DNA of 64,000 nt from Hyphomonadaceae bacterium. Lineage in GTDB: Bacteria; Pseudomonadota; Alphaproteobacteria; Caulobacterales; Aquidulcibacteraceae. How positions within the stretch are numbered: position 1 is the stretch's first letter; each line of letters opens with the position of its first letter. Of this stretch, positions 35,568-44,504 are shown piece by piece. A program made the position numbers and the translations under genes. The notes beneath the pieces are model-generated. The model ran no database searches, had not been told where the DNA came from, and worked only from the letters and a program-made list of their open reading frames with translations. The stretch is taken from contig JAEUMP010000016.1 of the NCBI GenBank assembly GCA_016791445.1, positions 310,001-374,000 on the forward strand, written 5' to 3'.

Positions 35568-35980
35568 TCACGACTGCGTCGGAACGCGACTGCGAACGAT
35601 TTGCGCTGCTGCACGCGCATGGTTTCGCCGAAGCGTGGGACGCCTCGGCGCTGCGCGCGCTCATGGTATCGCCGGGGGCCATCGCGCTCGCCAGCGCGGA
35701 TGGTTTCCTGATCGCGCGCGTCGCATCCGATGAGGCGGAAATCCTCACGGTGGCGGTGGCGCCGGAGCGTCGCCGTGACGGGCAGGGCGGCGCGCTGCTT
35801 TCAGCGGCGATCGACGCTGCGAGGGCCGCCGGCGCGCGCCGGATGTTCCTCGATGTTTCGTCGCAGAATGCCGCCGCGCAGGCGCTTTATGCACGCGCCG
35901 GATTCACGCAGGTGGGGCGGCGCGCGCGCTACTACGGCGACGGTTCGGATGCGCTGGTGCTTGCGCTGACGCTCGCGTGA
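35564..35980 (+). CDS. rimI: RimI-like ribosomal protein S18 alanine N-acetyltransferase
   Basis: A 138-residue GNAT. EILTVAVAPERRRDGQGGALLSAAIDAARAAGARRMFLDVSSQNAAAQALYARAGFTQVGRRARYY contains the acetyl-CoA motif (RRRDGQGGALL, slightly altered from QRxGxG) and the RimI-type NxxAxxLYxRxGF motif. It acetylates the N-terminus of ribosomal protein S18. GTG start coupled to tsaB; tsaB-rimI is the standard pair. Confidence 0.92.
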   Translation: MITTASERDCERFALLHAHGFAEAWDASALRALMVSPGAIALASADGFLIARVASDEAEILTVAVAPERRRDGQGGALLSAAIDAARAAGARRMFLDVSSQNAAAQALYARAGFTQVGRRARYYGDGSDALVLALTLA

Positions 35981-36039
35981 GGCCCCCACTGCTGGACTTG
36001 TGCCGCGCAACCCCTCATATCCGGGGCGAGGTTTGAATC

Positions 36040-36453
36040 ATGGATCGCATCGAGAAACTGTGCGTCGAGAAGGGCATGCGCATGACCGAGCAGCGCCGAG
36101 TCATCGCGCGCGTGCTGTCGGCGGCGAAGGATCACCCGGACGTGGAGGAACTCCACCGCCGCGCAGTGGCCATCGATTCCCACATCTCCATCGCCACGGT
36201 GTACCGCACGGTCCGCCTGTTCGAGGAAGCGGGGATCATCCAGCGCCATGACTTCCAGGACGGTCGTTCCCGCTACGAGGAAGCGCCCACGGAACATCAT
36301 GACCACCTGATCGACATGAAGTCGGGCAAGGTCGTGGAGTTCATGGATGACGAAATCGAAAGGCTGCAGGAGGCCATCGCCCGGCGGCTCGGCTACAAGC
36401 TCGTGGGCCACAAGCTGGAGCTTTACGGCGTGCCGATCGACGAGAAGAAGTAG
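36040..36453 (+). CDS. fur: Fur-family transcriptional regulator
   Basis: A 137-residue Fur. The winged helix contains RMTEQRRVIARVLSAAKDHPDVEELHRRA, ATVYRTVRLFEEAGIIQRHDFQDGRSRYE (recognition), then HHDHLIDMKSGKVVEFMDDEIERLQ with the metal-binding His/Asp/Glu. The CxxC structural pairs of E. coli Fur are absent, as in alphaproteobacterial Fur/Mur. It senses Fe(II) or Mn(II) and controls iron uptake; the FecA-type receptor gene at 46-48 kb is a plausible target. Confidence 0.92.
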   Translation: MDRIEKLCVEKGMRMTEQRRVIARVLSAAKDHPDVEELHRRAVAIDSHISIATVYRTVRLFEEAGIIQRHDFQDGRSRYEEAPTEHHDHLIDMKSGKVVEFMDDEIERLQEAIARRLGYKLVGHKLELYGVPIDEKK

Positions 36454-36506
36454 CGCCGTCCGCGGAGGGCGGGGGCGCCAGTCTTGCCCGACGTGGATTG
36501 CAAGCA

Positions 36507-36770
36507 ATGAGCGTCACAGACATTTCGCTATGGCTTGTCCTGATTGGCACGCTCCTGTTCTGTGTTGGCGCCCACTATTTTTTCGAGGGCATTGGACGCT
36601 GGTATTCGCTTTCGCTGCCACCTGATTGGACGCAGGAGGGCGCCCGCCTGGCGGCGAAACGAAGACGGAGCCAGAAGCGCGCAGCGGTGTTCCTGTCCAT
36701 CGGCGGCTGCACCATGGTTGTTGGGGCGGCGCTCTTTTTCGGAGTTCCGGTTGACCTGATAGGTCGCTGA
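36507..36770 (+). CDS. Small two-helix membrane protein
   Basis: An 87-residue protein between fur and miaB that I do not recognise. Two hydrophobic segments (LWLVLIGTLLFCVGAHYFFEGI and VFLSIGGCTMVVGAALFFGV) bracket a basic loop (RLAAKRRRSQKRAA). ATG at 36507 follows no clear Shine-Dalgarno; a TTG at 36498 is an alternative. It interrupts an otherwise conserved fur-miaB gene order. Confidence 0.6.
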   Translation: MSVTDISLWLVLIGTLLFCVGAHYFFEGIGRWYSLSLPPDWTQEGARLAAKRRRSQKRAAVFLSIGGCTMVVGAALFFGVPVDLIGR

Positions 36771-36890
36771 CCAAATAGCCCTGCCGAAGTGGTTACCGGG
36801 GGACATCTCCTTGCCGCAGAGGCGTTTCGGCGGCATATAGGCCGCTTGCCCGCGCGACTGTGGGCCCAGAGAAGGATTCATCGGCAGCCC

Positions 36891-38279
36891 ATGACGAACG
36901 CGCAAGCTCCGTTGCTCAAGCGCCTGTTCATCGAAACGCACGGCTGCCAGATGAACGTCTATGATTCCGAGAGGATGCGGGACGTTCTGGCGCCTTTGGG
37001 CTACGCCCCGGTGGACGCGCCGGATGACGCCGATCTTGTCATCCTCAACACCTGCCACATCCGCGAGAAGGCCACCGACAAGGTTTATTCCGAACTCGGC
37101 CGGCTGCGCGCCCACAAGGAGCGCCGCGCTGAAGCGGGCGTGAAGACGACCGTCGTCGTCGCCGGGTGCGTAGCGCAGGCGGAAGGCGAGGAGCTGATGC
37201 GGCGCGCGCCGGTCGTCGATCTCGTCGTCGGCCCGCAGGCGTATCACAAGCTTCCGGAGCTGATCGCGCGCACGGCGCGCGCTACGGGAGAGCGGCTCGC
37301 CGCCGATTTCACGCCGGAAGAAAAGTTCGACGCGCTACCGGCGCCGAAGGCCGAGGGCGTCACCGCGTTCCTCTCGGTGCAGGAAGGTTGCGACAAGTTC
37401 TGCACGTTCTGCGTGGTGCCCTATACGCGCGGCGCCGAATATTCGCGTCCGCTCGCCAGGATTCTCGATGAAGCGCGCGCGCTCGCAGATCAGGGCGTGC
37501 GCGAGATCACGCTGCTCGGCCAGAATGTGAACGCCTGGCACGGCGACGCGGGCGCAGGTGAGGGGACGTTCGCGCACCTCGTGCGCGCGCTTGCGCGCAT
37601 CGACGGACTGGCGCGCATCCGCTACACCACGAGCCACCCCGTCGAGATGACGGACGACCTCGTCGCGCTGCATGGCGATGAAGAGAAACTGATGCCGTTC
37701 CTGCACCTGCCGGTGCAGTCTGGGTCGTCGCGCATCCTGAAGGCGATGAACCGCAAGCATACGGCGGAAGACTATGTCGCGATCGTCGAGCGCCTGCGCG
37801 TGGCGCGACCGGACATCGCGCTCTCCACCGATTTCATTGTCGGCTTTCCTGGCGAGACGGAGAGGGATTTCGAGGCGACGCTCGATCTTGTCCGCACGAT
37901 CGGTTTTGCATCGGCCTATTCGTTCAAGTATTCGCGCCGCCCCGGCACGCCGGCGGCGGGTATGCACGGGCAGGTGAGCGAGGAGGTGTCCGCCGAACGT
38001 CTCCAGCGCCTGCAGGCCCTTCTCGGCGAACAGCAACGCGCATTCAACGCGGCCCAGATCGGCAAGACGCTGCCGGTGCTCGTCGCGAGTGCCGGGCGCC
38101 GTCCCGGTCAGATGCACGGCCGCAGCCCGTATCTGCAGTCTGTGCATTTCGACGGCGCGCCGGCGCTTGTCGGGCAGATCGTCGATGTGCGGATCGAAGC
38201 GTCCACGCAGAACAGTATTTCGGGTACGCTGTCCCTTCGCCCCCGTGAGGGGGAGAAGGTGGCGCGAAGCGCCGGATGA
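36891..38279 (+). CDS. miaB: MiaB tRNA methylthiotransferase
   Basis: A 462-residue radical SAM enzyme adding a methylthio group to i6A37 of tRNA. N-terminal UPF0004 domain with [25 protein letters not shown] and [11 protein letters not shown] (three cluster cysteines), then [18 protein letters not shown] (CxxxCxxC for the SAM cluster), [20 protein letters not shown] and a TRAM domain. ATG 36891 chosen because it begins the conserved core. The last codons and stop are formed by a repeat element. Confidence 0.96.
   Translation: MTNAQAPLLKRLFIETHGCQMNVYDSERMRDVLAPLGYAPVDAPDDADLVILNTCHIREKATDKVYSELGRLRAHKERRAEAGVKTTVVVAGCVAQAEGEELMRRAPVVDLVVGPQAYHKLPELIARTARATGERLAADFTPEEKFDALPAPKAEGVTAFLSVQEGCDKFCTFCVVPYTRGAEYSRPLARILDEARALADQGVREITLLGQNVNAWHGDAGAGEGTFAHLVRALARIDGLARIRYTTSHPVEMTDDLVALHGDEEKLMPFLHLPVQSGSSRILKAMNRKHTAEDYVAIVERLRVARPDIALSTDFIVGFPGETERDFEATLDLVRTIGFASAYSFKYSRRPGTPAAGMHGQVSEEVSAERLQRLQALLGEQQRAFNAAQIGKTLPVLVASAGRRPGQMHGRSPYLQSVHFDGAPALVGQIVDVRIEASTQNSISGTLSLRPREGEKVARSAG
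38233..38279. repeat. Intergenic repeat element forming the miaB C-terminus
   Basis: A palindrome-like element with CCCCCGTGAGGGGG and GGCGCGAAGCGCC, both self-complementary, encodes the last residues of MiaB ([13 protein letters not shown]) and its stop. This element type is common in intergenic spacers of alphaproteobacterial genomes, so it has invaded the end of the gene. Confidence 0.6.
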
Positions 38280-38320
38280 GGGGGCGTCGCCCAGAATGAA
38301 TCCGAGAGCTCACGTCTCAC

Positions 38321-38380
38321 TGGCCCTCACCTTGACGCTGCTGCGCAGCGTCTGTCCCTCTCCCGCAAGCGGGAGAGGGG
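38321..38380. repeat. REP-like palindrome before phoH
   Basis: CCCTCTCCCGC/GCGGGAGAGGG around AA (38356-38379) with the accompanying TGGCCCTCACC segment at 38321. Read in reverse it matches the palindrome and GGTGAGGGCCA segment at 19656-19710, so both belong to the same dispersed family. It ends 11 bases before the phoH ATG. Confidence 0.8.
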
Positions 38381-38390
38381 TTGCCTTCTT

Positions 38391-39365
38391 ATGAACCGCA
38401 CCATCTCCATTCCCGACAGCGCTGCGGCGAAGGACATCTTCGGCCCGCTGCATCGCCATGTCGCGTTGATTCAGGACTCATTCCGGAAAGGAGAAAGCCA
38501 CACGGTCGATATTCGCGTGTCAGGCAACGAGGTCATGCTGACGTCGGACGACGCGCAGGAGCTGGCGCGTGCGGAAGGCATCTTCGCAACGCTGGTGCGG
38601 CACTTCGCGTTGCGTCGGAAACTGCGAGAGGCCGAAATTCGTGCGGCGATTTCGTTCGCGACGCCCAATGCCGATGGTGAGGTCGAACTGCGCGACCTGC
38701 CGACGCTGGGCACGTTCACGCTGCAGACGCCACGTCAGCAGCGCTACGTCGAGGCGATGCGCAGCGAGGAAAAGCCGCTGGTGTTCGGTGTCGGGCCGGC
38801 GGGCACAGGCAAGACGTTTCTCGCGGTGACGGCGGCGGTGGAAGCACTGCGCAACGGTCTCGTCGACAAGATCATCGTGACGCGACCGGCTGTCGAAGCA
38901 GGCGAACGTCTCGGCTTTCTTCCCGGTGCGCTTGAAGAGAAAGTAGATCCTTATCTGCAGCCGATCTGGGATGCGTTCCGCAGCCAGATGCGCGACGATG
39001 AACTCAAGCAGCGCCGCGAGCAGAACAAGATCGAGGTCGCGCCGATCGCCTTCATGCGCGGGCGCACACTGACGAATGCCTTCGTCATCGTCGATGAAGC
39101 GCAGAACGCCACGATCCAGCAGATGAAGATGGTGCTGACGCGCCTAGGTCAGGGCTCGCGGATGGTCGTCACAGGCGACCCGTCGCAGATCGATCTGCCG
39201 AACGAGCGCATGTCAGGCCTCGATCACGCGCTGTCCATTCTTGGCCGCATGCGCCGTATCGAGGTCGTGCGGTTTACCGCGCAGGACGTGATGCGTCACG
39301 ATCTCGTGGCCGAGATCGTCGAAGCGTATGACAGCGATGAGCGAAGGCGCAGGCAGGCGACATGA
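38391..39365 (+). CDS. phoH: PhoH-like ATPase
   Basis: A 324-residue PhoH. The N-terminal KH-like region is followed by [11 protein letters not shown], Walker [96 protein letters not shown]. PhoH-YbeY pairs link RNA helicase-like activity to ribosome maturation. Overlaps ybeY by 4 bases (ATGA). Confidence 0.95.
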   Translation: MNRTISIPDSAAAKDIFGPLHRHVALIQDSFRKGESHTVDIRVSGNEVMLTSDDAQELARAEGIFATLVRHFALRRKLREAEIRAAISFATPNADGEVELRDLPTLGTFTLQTPRQQRYVEAMRSEEKPLVFGVGPAGTGKTFLAVTAAVEALRNGLVDKIIVTRPAVEAGERLGFLPGALEEKVDPYLQPIWDAFRSQMRDDELKQRREQNKIEVAPIAFMRGRTLTNAFVIVDEAQNATIQQMKMVLTRLGQGSRMVVTGDPSQIDLPNERMSGLDHALSILGRMRRIEVVRFTAQDVMRHDLVAEIVEAYDSDERRRRQAT

Positions 39366-39829
39366 TGGCCGACGCGCTCGACATAGACGCCATCGTCGAG
39401 GCGGAAGGGTGGGCGGCCGCGCTGGCCGAGCCGCCGGAAGCGCTGGCCGCGCGCGTGCTCGCGGAAGCGGCGGTCGGGGAGGATGCGGCCGGTGCGGTCG
39501 CCATCCTGTTCGCCGACGATGCAGCGGTGCGCGAACTGAATCGCGCGTGGCGCAAGAAAGACGCGACGACGAACGTGTTGTCCTTCCCGGCGCCGGAGGG
39601 TTTCGATGCGCTGGGCGACATCGCGCTGGCGCTCGAGACGGTGCTCGCCGAAGCTGCCGCGCAGAAGAAGACTCCCGCCGACCACACGGCGCATCTGCTC
39701 GCGCACGGATTTCTGCATCTCCTCGGCTATGACCATGAGGACGACGCGGACGCCGAACTGATGGAAGATCGCGAGCGGACGATTCTCGCCCGTCTCGGCA
39801 TCGCCGATCCTTACGAACAAAGGCCATGA
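39362..39829 (+). CDS. ybeY: YbeY endoribonuclease
   Basis: A 155-residue metal-dependent RNase in 16S rRNA maturation. [23 protein letters not shown] is the HxxxHxxxxxH zinc motif ([11 protein letters not shown]), and [19 protein letters not shown] precedes it. Overlaps phoH at its start and the CorC-like gene at its end, both as ATGA. Confidence 0.95.
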   Translation: MMADALDIDAIVEAEGWAAALAEPPEALAARVLAEAAVGEDAAGAVAILFADDAAVRELNRAWRKKDATTNVLSFPAPEGFDALGDIALALETVLAEAAAQKKTPADHTAHLLAHGFLHLLGYDHEDDADAELMEDRERTILARLGIADPYEQRP

Positions 39830-40737
39830 GCGACACCTCCGCCACCTCCGAGAACAAGTCGCTGTTGCGCTCGCTGATCGAGCGCCTGACCGGTCGCGCG
39901 CGCAGCGCGGGCGTGCTGGAAGACGTGACGGAGGCCTTCGAGACGCGTGAAGAGCGCGGCGAGATCGTCGACGCGGCGCAGAAATCGATGATCTTCGCCG
40001 CCGCGCGTTTCACCGAGGACTTGCGCGCCGGAGAGGTGATGACGCCGCGCGCAGACATCGTCGCCATAGACGTCGCGTCGACACTGGGCGAAACGGCGAA
40101 GCTCTTCGCGGAATCGCAGCATTCGCGCCTGCCGATATTTCGCGACAATCTCGATGATCCGATCGGCTTCGTGCATGTGAAGGACGTGCTGGCCCTGCTG
40201 GCGCCGAATGGGGACGGGCAGGCGTCGGGGAAATTTTCCGATCGCGTACTTTCGCGAATCAAGCGGGAAATCCTTTTCGTGCCGCCGTCGATGCCGTTGC
40301 CGACCTTGCTGGTGACGATGAAGTCGCGACGCGTCCACCTCGCGCTCGTCGTCGACGAATACGGCGGCACCGACGGACTTGTCTCCATCGAAGACATCGT
40401 TGAGCAGATCGTCGGCGACATCGACGACGAACATGATATCGACGACAGCGACCAGATTCTCGCCCGCCCGGGCGGCGTTTTCGAAGCGGACGGCCGCGCG
40501 AGTGTCGAGGCGCTGGAGCAGCGCACGGGGGCCAAGTTCGCGCTGGAAGAACATGAAGACGAAGTGGAAACGGTGGCGGGCCTCGCCGCCGCGATCGCCG
40601 GGCGGGTGCCGCAGCGTGGTGAGGTGCTGCGCCATCCGTCGGGGTTTGACTTTGAAATCCTCGATGCCGATCCGCGCCGCGTGAAACGTCTGCGCGTGCG
40701 TCCGGCGCCGATCGTGCGGGAAGAGTCCGCAGCGTGA
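39826..40737 (+). CDS. CorC/HlyC-type CBS-domain protein (TlyC-like)
   Basis: A 303-residue protein with tandem CBS domains ([26 protein letters not shown] and [49 protein letters not shown]) and a C-terminal CorC_HlyC domain. No membrane region, so this is the short soluble form often called hemolysin C; it is thought to act in Mg/Co efflux or ribosome-associated work. Its ybeY-corC-lnt position is conserved across Proteobacteria. Confidence 0.93.
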   Translation: MSDTSATSENKSLLRSLIERLTGRARSAGVLEDVTEAFETREERGEIVDAAQKSMIFAAARFTEDLRAGEVMTPRADIVAIDVASTLGETAKLFAESQHSRLPIFRDNLDDPIGFVHVKDVLALLAPNGDGQASGKFSDRVLSRIKREILFVPPSMPLPTLLVTMKSRRVHLALVVDEYGGTDGLVSIEDIVEQIVGDIDDEHDIDDSDQILARPGGVFEADGRASVEALEQRTGAKFALEEHEDEVETVAGLAAAIAGRVPQRGEVLRHPSGFDFEILDADPRRVKRLRVRPAPIVREESAA

Positions 40738-42371
40738 GAGTGGGTGACGATCGGACCCCGGCGTTGAGCGGCGTGCAGCTCTGGCTCGATCAGTTGCCGC
40801 GTTGGCGCATGTATGTCGTCGCGCTCGCGACCGGCGCGTTCTCCGCTCTTGCTTACGCACCGTTCTATATCGCCCCCGCACTGGCGGTGGGATTGTGCGT
40901 GCTCGTCTGGCTGATGGATGGCGCAGCGCGCCACCACAGGCCGATGCGCGCGGCGTTCGGGCGCGGCTGGGCGTTCGCTTTCGGGCATTTTCTCGCGGGC
41001 ACCTACTGGGTCGGCGCGGCGTTCACGCAAGTCGATGGCGCCATGGCGCTGATGCCGCTGGGCGTGCTCAGCCTGCCTGCGGTGCTGGCGTTGTTCTGGG
41101 GCGTCGCGATGATGGTCGCGGTGCGGCTGTGGACGGCGGATTCGCGCCGCATTGGCGCATTTGCAGGCGCGCTGATCCTTGCAGAAGTAGCGCGCGGCAA
41201 CGCCTTCGGCGGCTTCCCGTGGAATCTCGCAGGCTATACGTGGGAAGCGGGATCGCCGCTGTCGCAGGTCGCGGCGTTCGTGGGCATTTACGGACTGACG
41301 GCGATTACGCTGCTGGTGCTCGCGACGCCGGCGACGCTCGCCGATTCCCATCGTGGATGGGCCGCGCGCGCGACGCCGGCGATGATTGCGGCCTTGCTGC
41401 TCGGTTTTCTCTGGGGCGCGGGGTATCAGCGGCTCGAAGCGGCGGGTCCCGTCGATGCGCGCGCGGGCGGTGTGGCGGTGCGCGTGGTCGATCCCGGCTT
41501 TACGCAGCGCGAGAAGTGGACCGAGGGCCGCGAACGAGAAGTGCTGGAGCGCTATCTTGAGCTCACGGGTCCCGCGACCGCCGACAACGCGGAAGAAGTC
41601 GTCGTATGGCCGGAAGGCGCGGTGCCCGCGCGCTATCCGCAAATGCCCGTCTTGATGGAAAATCCGGACATGCTCGACGCGATCGGCCGCACGCTCGGCG
41701 ACCGGGTGCTGATCATGGGCGCCACGCGCATCGAGTACGACAACAATGGTTCGCCTGAGCACTACTACAACGCGGGCGTGGTGGTGGACGGCGTATCGGG
41801 GCAGGCGGAAGTCCGCCAGTGGCACGACAAGTTCCGCCTCACGCCGTTCGGAGAATTCATTCCGGCGTTCGACCTGATCTCCTGGCTCGACATCCCGACG
41901 CTGCAGCAGATCGGCACGGGCTTCACGCCGGGCGACCCGCCGTCGCGCGTCGTGATCCCGGGGGCGGAGGATGCGCTCATTCTCATATGCTACGAATCCA
42001 TCTTTCCGGGACTCGTGCCGCGTGGCGCGGAGCGTCCCGGCTGGATCGCCAACATCTCGATCGACGCGTGGTATGGCGAAGGCACCGGGCCGTTCCAGAA
42101 CGACAACCAGTCGCGCTATCGCGCCATCGAGGAAGGCCTGCCGATGGCGCGCGCGGCGTCGGGCGGCGTCTCTTCGATCACCGATCCGTACGGCCGCAAG
42201 GTCGTCGAGGTCGGTCGAGAGGGCGGGGCGGTGGAAGCCGCGCTCCCTGTCCCGCTGCCGGAGACGATCAATGCGCGCTTCGGCTTCCTGTTGACGCCGC
42301 TGCTTATTCTGCTCATCGCCTTCCTGCGTTTCGCGCCGCCCGGCGCGCCCGCGCGGGGTTTCAGGTCATGA
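40734..42371 (+). CDS. lnt: Apolipoprotein N-acyltransferase
   Basis: A 545-residue inner-membrane enzyme that completes lipoprotein triacylation. Six or so N-terminal helices precede a nitrilase-like domain with VVWPEGAVPARYP (catalytic Glu), WHDKFRLTPFGEFIP (Lys) and LILICYESIFPGLV (Cys of the C-E-S). Substrates include the many lipoproteins in this window. GTG start overlaps the CorC-like gene (GTGA); its stop overlaps the next HTH gene (ATGA). Confidence 0.95.
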   Translation: MRVGDDRTPALSGVQLWLDQLPRWRMYVVALATGAFSALAYAPFYIAPALAVGLCVLVWLMDGAARHHRPMRAAFGRGWAFAFGHFLAGTYWVGAAFTQVDGAMALMPLGVLSLPAVLALFWGVAMMVAVRLWTADSRRIGAFAGALILAEVARGNAFGGFPWNLAGYTWEAGSPLSQVAAFVGIYGLTAITLLVLATPATLADSHRGWAARATPAMIAALLLGFLWGAGYQRLEAAGPVDARAGGVAVRVVDPGFTQREKWTEGREREVLERYLELTGPATADNAEEVVVWPEGAVPARYPQMPVLMENPDMLDAIGRTLGDRVLIMGATRIEYDNNGSPEHYYNAGVVVDGVSGQAEVRQWHDKFRLTPFGEFIPAFDLISWLDIPTLQQIGTGFTPGDPPSRVVIPGAEDALILICYESIFPGLVPRGAERPGWIANISIDAWYGEGTGPFQNDNQSRYRAIEEGLPMARAASGGVSSITDPYGRKVVEVGREGGAVEAALPVPLPETINARFGFLLTPLLILLIAFLRFAPPGAPARGFRS

Positions 42372-42808
42372 GCGAAGAGCGGCTCGCCAACAGCGTGGAC
42401 AAGCGCATCGGCCAGCGCGTGAAGCAGCGCCGGCTGGAAATGGGCATGTCGCAGGAGCGGCTCGCCGAACTTCTCGGCGTCACGTTCCAGCAGATCCAGA
42501 AATACGAGAAGGGCGTGAACCGCGTCGCCGCGAGCCGCCTGTTTGAGCTCGCGAGCGCGCTCGGCGTGGGGCTCGCCTACTTTTTCGAGGGACTGACTGC
42601 GGGCGCACCGCAGGGCGGCGGCGTCGCCGAGGACGGGCAGGAATTCGTCTACGACATGCTCGCCAGCCCTGAAGGGCAGCAGCTTTTGCAGATCTTCGGG
42701 CAGATCCGCAGCGCCAAGGTTCGGCGGCGGGTGGTGGAGCTGGTCAGGACGCTGGCCGAGGACGACGCCGAAGACACCGCCGACGGGCGCTTGCCCGGCC
42801 CGACTTAG
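42368..42808 (+). CDS. XRE-family HTH regulator (SidR-like)
   Basis: A 146-residue protein with an N-terminal Cro/C1 [57 protein letters not shown]. The C-terminal part ([40 protein letters not shown]) is a helical tail typical of the alphaproteobacterial lnt-metK linked regulator. Translationally coupled to lnt. Targets unknown; metK directly downstream is one possibility. Confidence 0.9.
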   Translation: MSEERLANSVDKRIGQRVKQRRLEMGMSQERLAELLGVTFQQIQKYEKGVNRVAASRLFELASALGVGLAYFFEGLTAGAPQGGGVAEDGQEFVYDMLASPEGQQLLQIFGQIRSAKVRRRVVELVRTLAEDDAEDTADGRLPGPT

Positions 42809-42810
42809 AG

Positions 42811-42830
42811 ATATAAGGAAGTCTTTATAT
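42811..42830. promoter_or_regulatory. Palindromic operator upstream of metK
   Basis: ATATAAGGAAGTCTTTATAT is a 20-base inverted repeat (ATATAArGAnnTCyTTATAT) two bases after the XRE stop and 34 bases before the metK GTG. Methionine-cycle genes in Alphaproteobacteria are known to be controlled by ArsR-type SAM/SAH-responsive repressors with AT-rich palindromes of this kind; that link is from memory. No SAM-II or SAM/SAH riboswitch pattern was recognised here. Confidence 0.6.
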
Positions 42831-42863
42831 CCCGATTTCCCCGTTTCTGATGGAGACGACCCC

Positions 42864-44042
42864 GTGCGCCGCCAATCCTATGTGTTCACCAGCGAATCCG
42901 TCTCCGAAGGCCATCCGGACAAAGTCGCGGACCGCATTTCCGATACCGTGGTCGACGCGTTCCTGGGCGAGGACCCGGTCGCGCGCGTGGCGTGCGAAAC
43001 GCTGGTGACGACGCAGCGCATCATCCTCGCCGGTGAGGTCCGCACGGGCGACGACAAGATCAAGAAGATCATCGACGGCCTTGAGGAGAAGGTCCGCGCC
43101 GCGGTGAAGGACATCGGCTATCACCAGCAGGGCTTCCACTGGGCTACGGCCCACTACGAGTGCCACCTGCACGCGCAGTCCGCCGACATCGCAATGGGCG
43201 TCGATTCCTCGTCGAACAAGGACGAAGGCGCAGGCGACCAGGGCATCATGTTCGGCTACGCGACGAACGAGACGCCGGAGCTCATGCCGGCGACGCTGCA
43301 ATACTCGCACAACATCCTGAAAGTGCTGGCGGATGCGCGTCACAGGGGGATAGAGCCGAAGCTCGAGCCGGATGCGAAGAGCCAGGTCACGCTGCAGTAC
43401 GAAAACGGCAAGCCGGTCCGCGCGCTCGAGATCGTGCTGTCCACGCAGCACGCCGACGGCCTCACGCCGAAGGACGTGGAAGCGATCTGCAAGCCCTACA
43501 TCCTGAAGGTGCTGCCGGAAGGCCTCGTCGACGCGAAGACAGTCTTCCACGTCAACCCGACGGGCAATTTCGTCATCGGCGGTCCGGACGGCGACACCGG
43601 CCTCACGGGCCGCAAGATCATCGTCGATACCTATGGCGGCGCGGCGCCCCACGGCGGCGGCGCGTTCTCCGGCAAGGACCCGACGAAGGTCGACCGCTCG
43701 GCCGCCTATGTGTGTCGCTATCTCGCGAAGAACGTCGTGGCGGCGGGCCTCGCGGACCAGTGCACGATCCAGATCTCTTACGCGATCGGCGTGGCGCGCC
43801 CGCTGTCCTTCTACGTCGATCTCCACGGCTCCGACCGGATCGATCCCGCGAAGCTCGAAAAGGCGCTGCCGGAGATGGTGAACGGCTGCACGCCGCGCGC
43901 GATCCGCGAGCACCTGAAGCTCAACAAGGCGATCTACGCCCGCACCGCGGCCTACGGCCACTTCGGCCGCGCGCCGGAGGCGGACGGCGGCTTCTCGTGG
44001 GAAAAGACCGATCTCGTCGACCAGATCCGCGGGCTGGCATAA
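42864..44042 (+). CDS. metK: S-adenosylmethionine synthetase
   Basis: A 392-residue MetK forming SAM from methionine and [30 protein letters not shown] binds Mg and [24 protein letters not shown] is signature 1, and [34 protein letters not shown] the glycine-rich P-loop-like signature. GTG start after GGAGA. Ends the conserved block; followed by a GC hairpin. Confidence 0.98.
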   Translation: MRRQSYVFTSESVSEGHPDKVADRISDTVVDAFLGEDPVARVACETLVTTQRIILAGEVRTGDDKIKKIIDGLEEKVRAAVKDIGYHQQGFHWATAHYECHLHAQSADIAMGVDSSSNKDEGAGDQGIMFGYATNETPELMPATLQYSHNILKVLADARHRGIEPKLEPDAKSQVTLQYENGKPVRALEIVLSTQHADGLTPKDVEAICKPYILKVLPEGLVDAKTVFHVNPTGNFVIGGPDGDTGLTGRKIIVDTYGGAAPHGGGAFSGKDPTKVDRSAAYVCRYLAKNVVAAGLADQCTIQISYAIGVARPLSFYVDLHGSDRIDPAKLEKALPEMVNGCTPRAIREHLKLNKAIYARTAAYGHFGRAPEADGGFSWEKTDLVDQIRGLA

Positions 44043-44057
44043 GCGCAGCATGAGCTT

Positions 44058-44082
44058 TCCTCCCCTTGTTTCAGGGGGAGGA
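44058..44082. terminator. GC hairpin between convergent metK and SRPBCC genes
   Basis: TCCTCCCC pairs with GGGGAGGA around an eight- to nine-base loop. There is no strong U-run on either strand, so it is a weak intrinsic terminator or a degenerate repeat. Position between convergent genes fits a bidirectional end. Confidence 0.4.
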
Positions 44083-44092
44083 CGGGATCGCG

Positions 44093-44500
44093 CTACTTCG
44101 CCTCCACGTGCCGCGCGAAGTTGTTCAGAATCGCCTGCCAGCCGTCGCGCTGCATATCGACGTCGTTTTCTGACTCAGCATCGAAGGCGACGCGCACCGT
44201 CACGCCATCGGCGGCGGGCGTGAAATCGACGGTCGCATTTCGATCGCCGAAGGTGTAGGCGATGTGCTTGTGCGGCACGATCTTCGTGTAGGTCCCGGCG
44301 AAATCGAAGCCGAAGCTGCCGTCTTTCGCTTCCATGCGCGACGAGAACGCGCCGCCTTCGCGCAGATCGACGGTGGACGCTGTGGTGTGCCAGTCATCGG
44401 AGGCGGCGTTCCACTGCTTGATGTCATCGGGCGTCACATAGGCGTCCCACACCTTTGCGATGGGCGCGCGGACCAGTTTCTCAACGACAATCCGTGTCAT
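44093..44500 (-). CDS. SRPBCC (AHSA1-like) protein
   Basis: A 135-residue START/Bet v 1-like fold protein: VEKLVRAPIAKVWDAYVTPDDIKQWNAASDDWHTTASTVDLREGGAFSSRMEAKDGS is the AHSA1 C-terminal signature. Binds hydrophobic ligands or acts as a small stress-linked protein; no specific role readable. Lies 4 bases after the monooxygenase stop on the same strand, so the two are an operon. Confidence 0.85.
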   Translation of the reverse strand: MTRIVVEKLVRAPIAKVWDAYVTPDDIKQWNAASDDWHTTASTVDLREGGAFSSRMEAKDGSFGFDFAGTYTKIVPHKHIAYTFGDRNATVDFTPAADGVTVRVAFDAESENDVDMQRDGWQAILNNFARHVEAK

Positions 44501-44504
44501 CGTC

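Noticed and set aside
39213..41825. Long minus-strand open frame opposite ybeY, corC-like and lnt
   Set aside because: Antisense to overlapping real genes; composition is His/Arg-rich with no domain.
42809..42863. SAM-II or SAM/SAH riboswitch before metK
   Set aside because: Too short and no matching conserved segments; only the palindrome is present.
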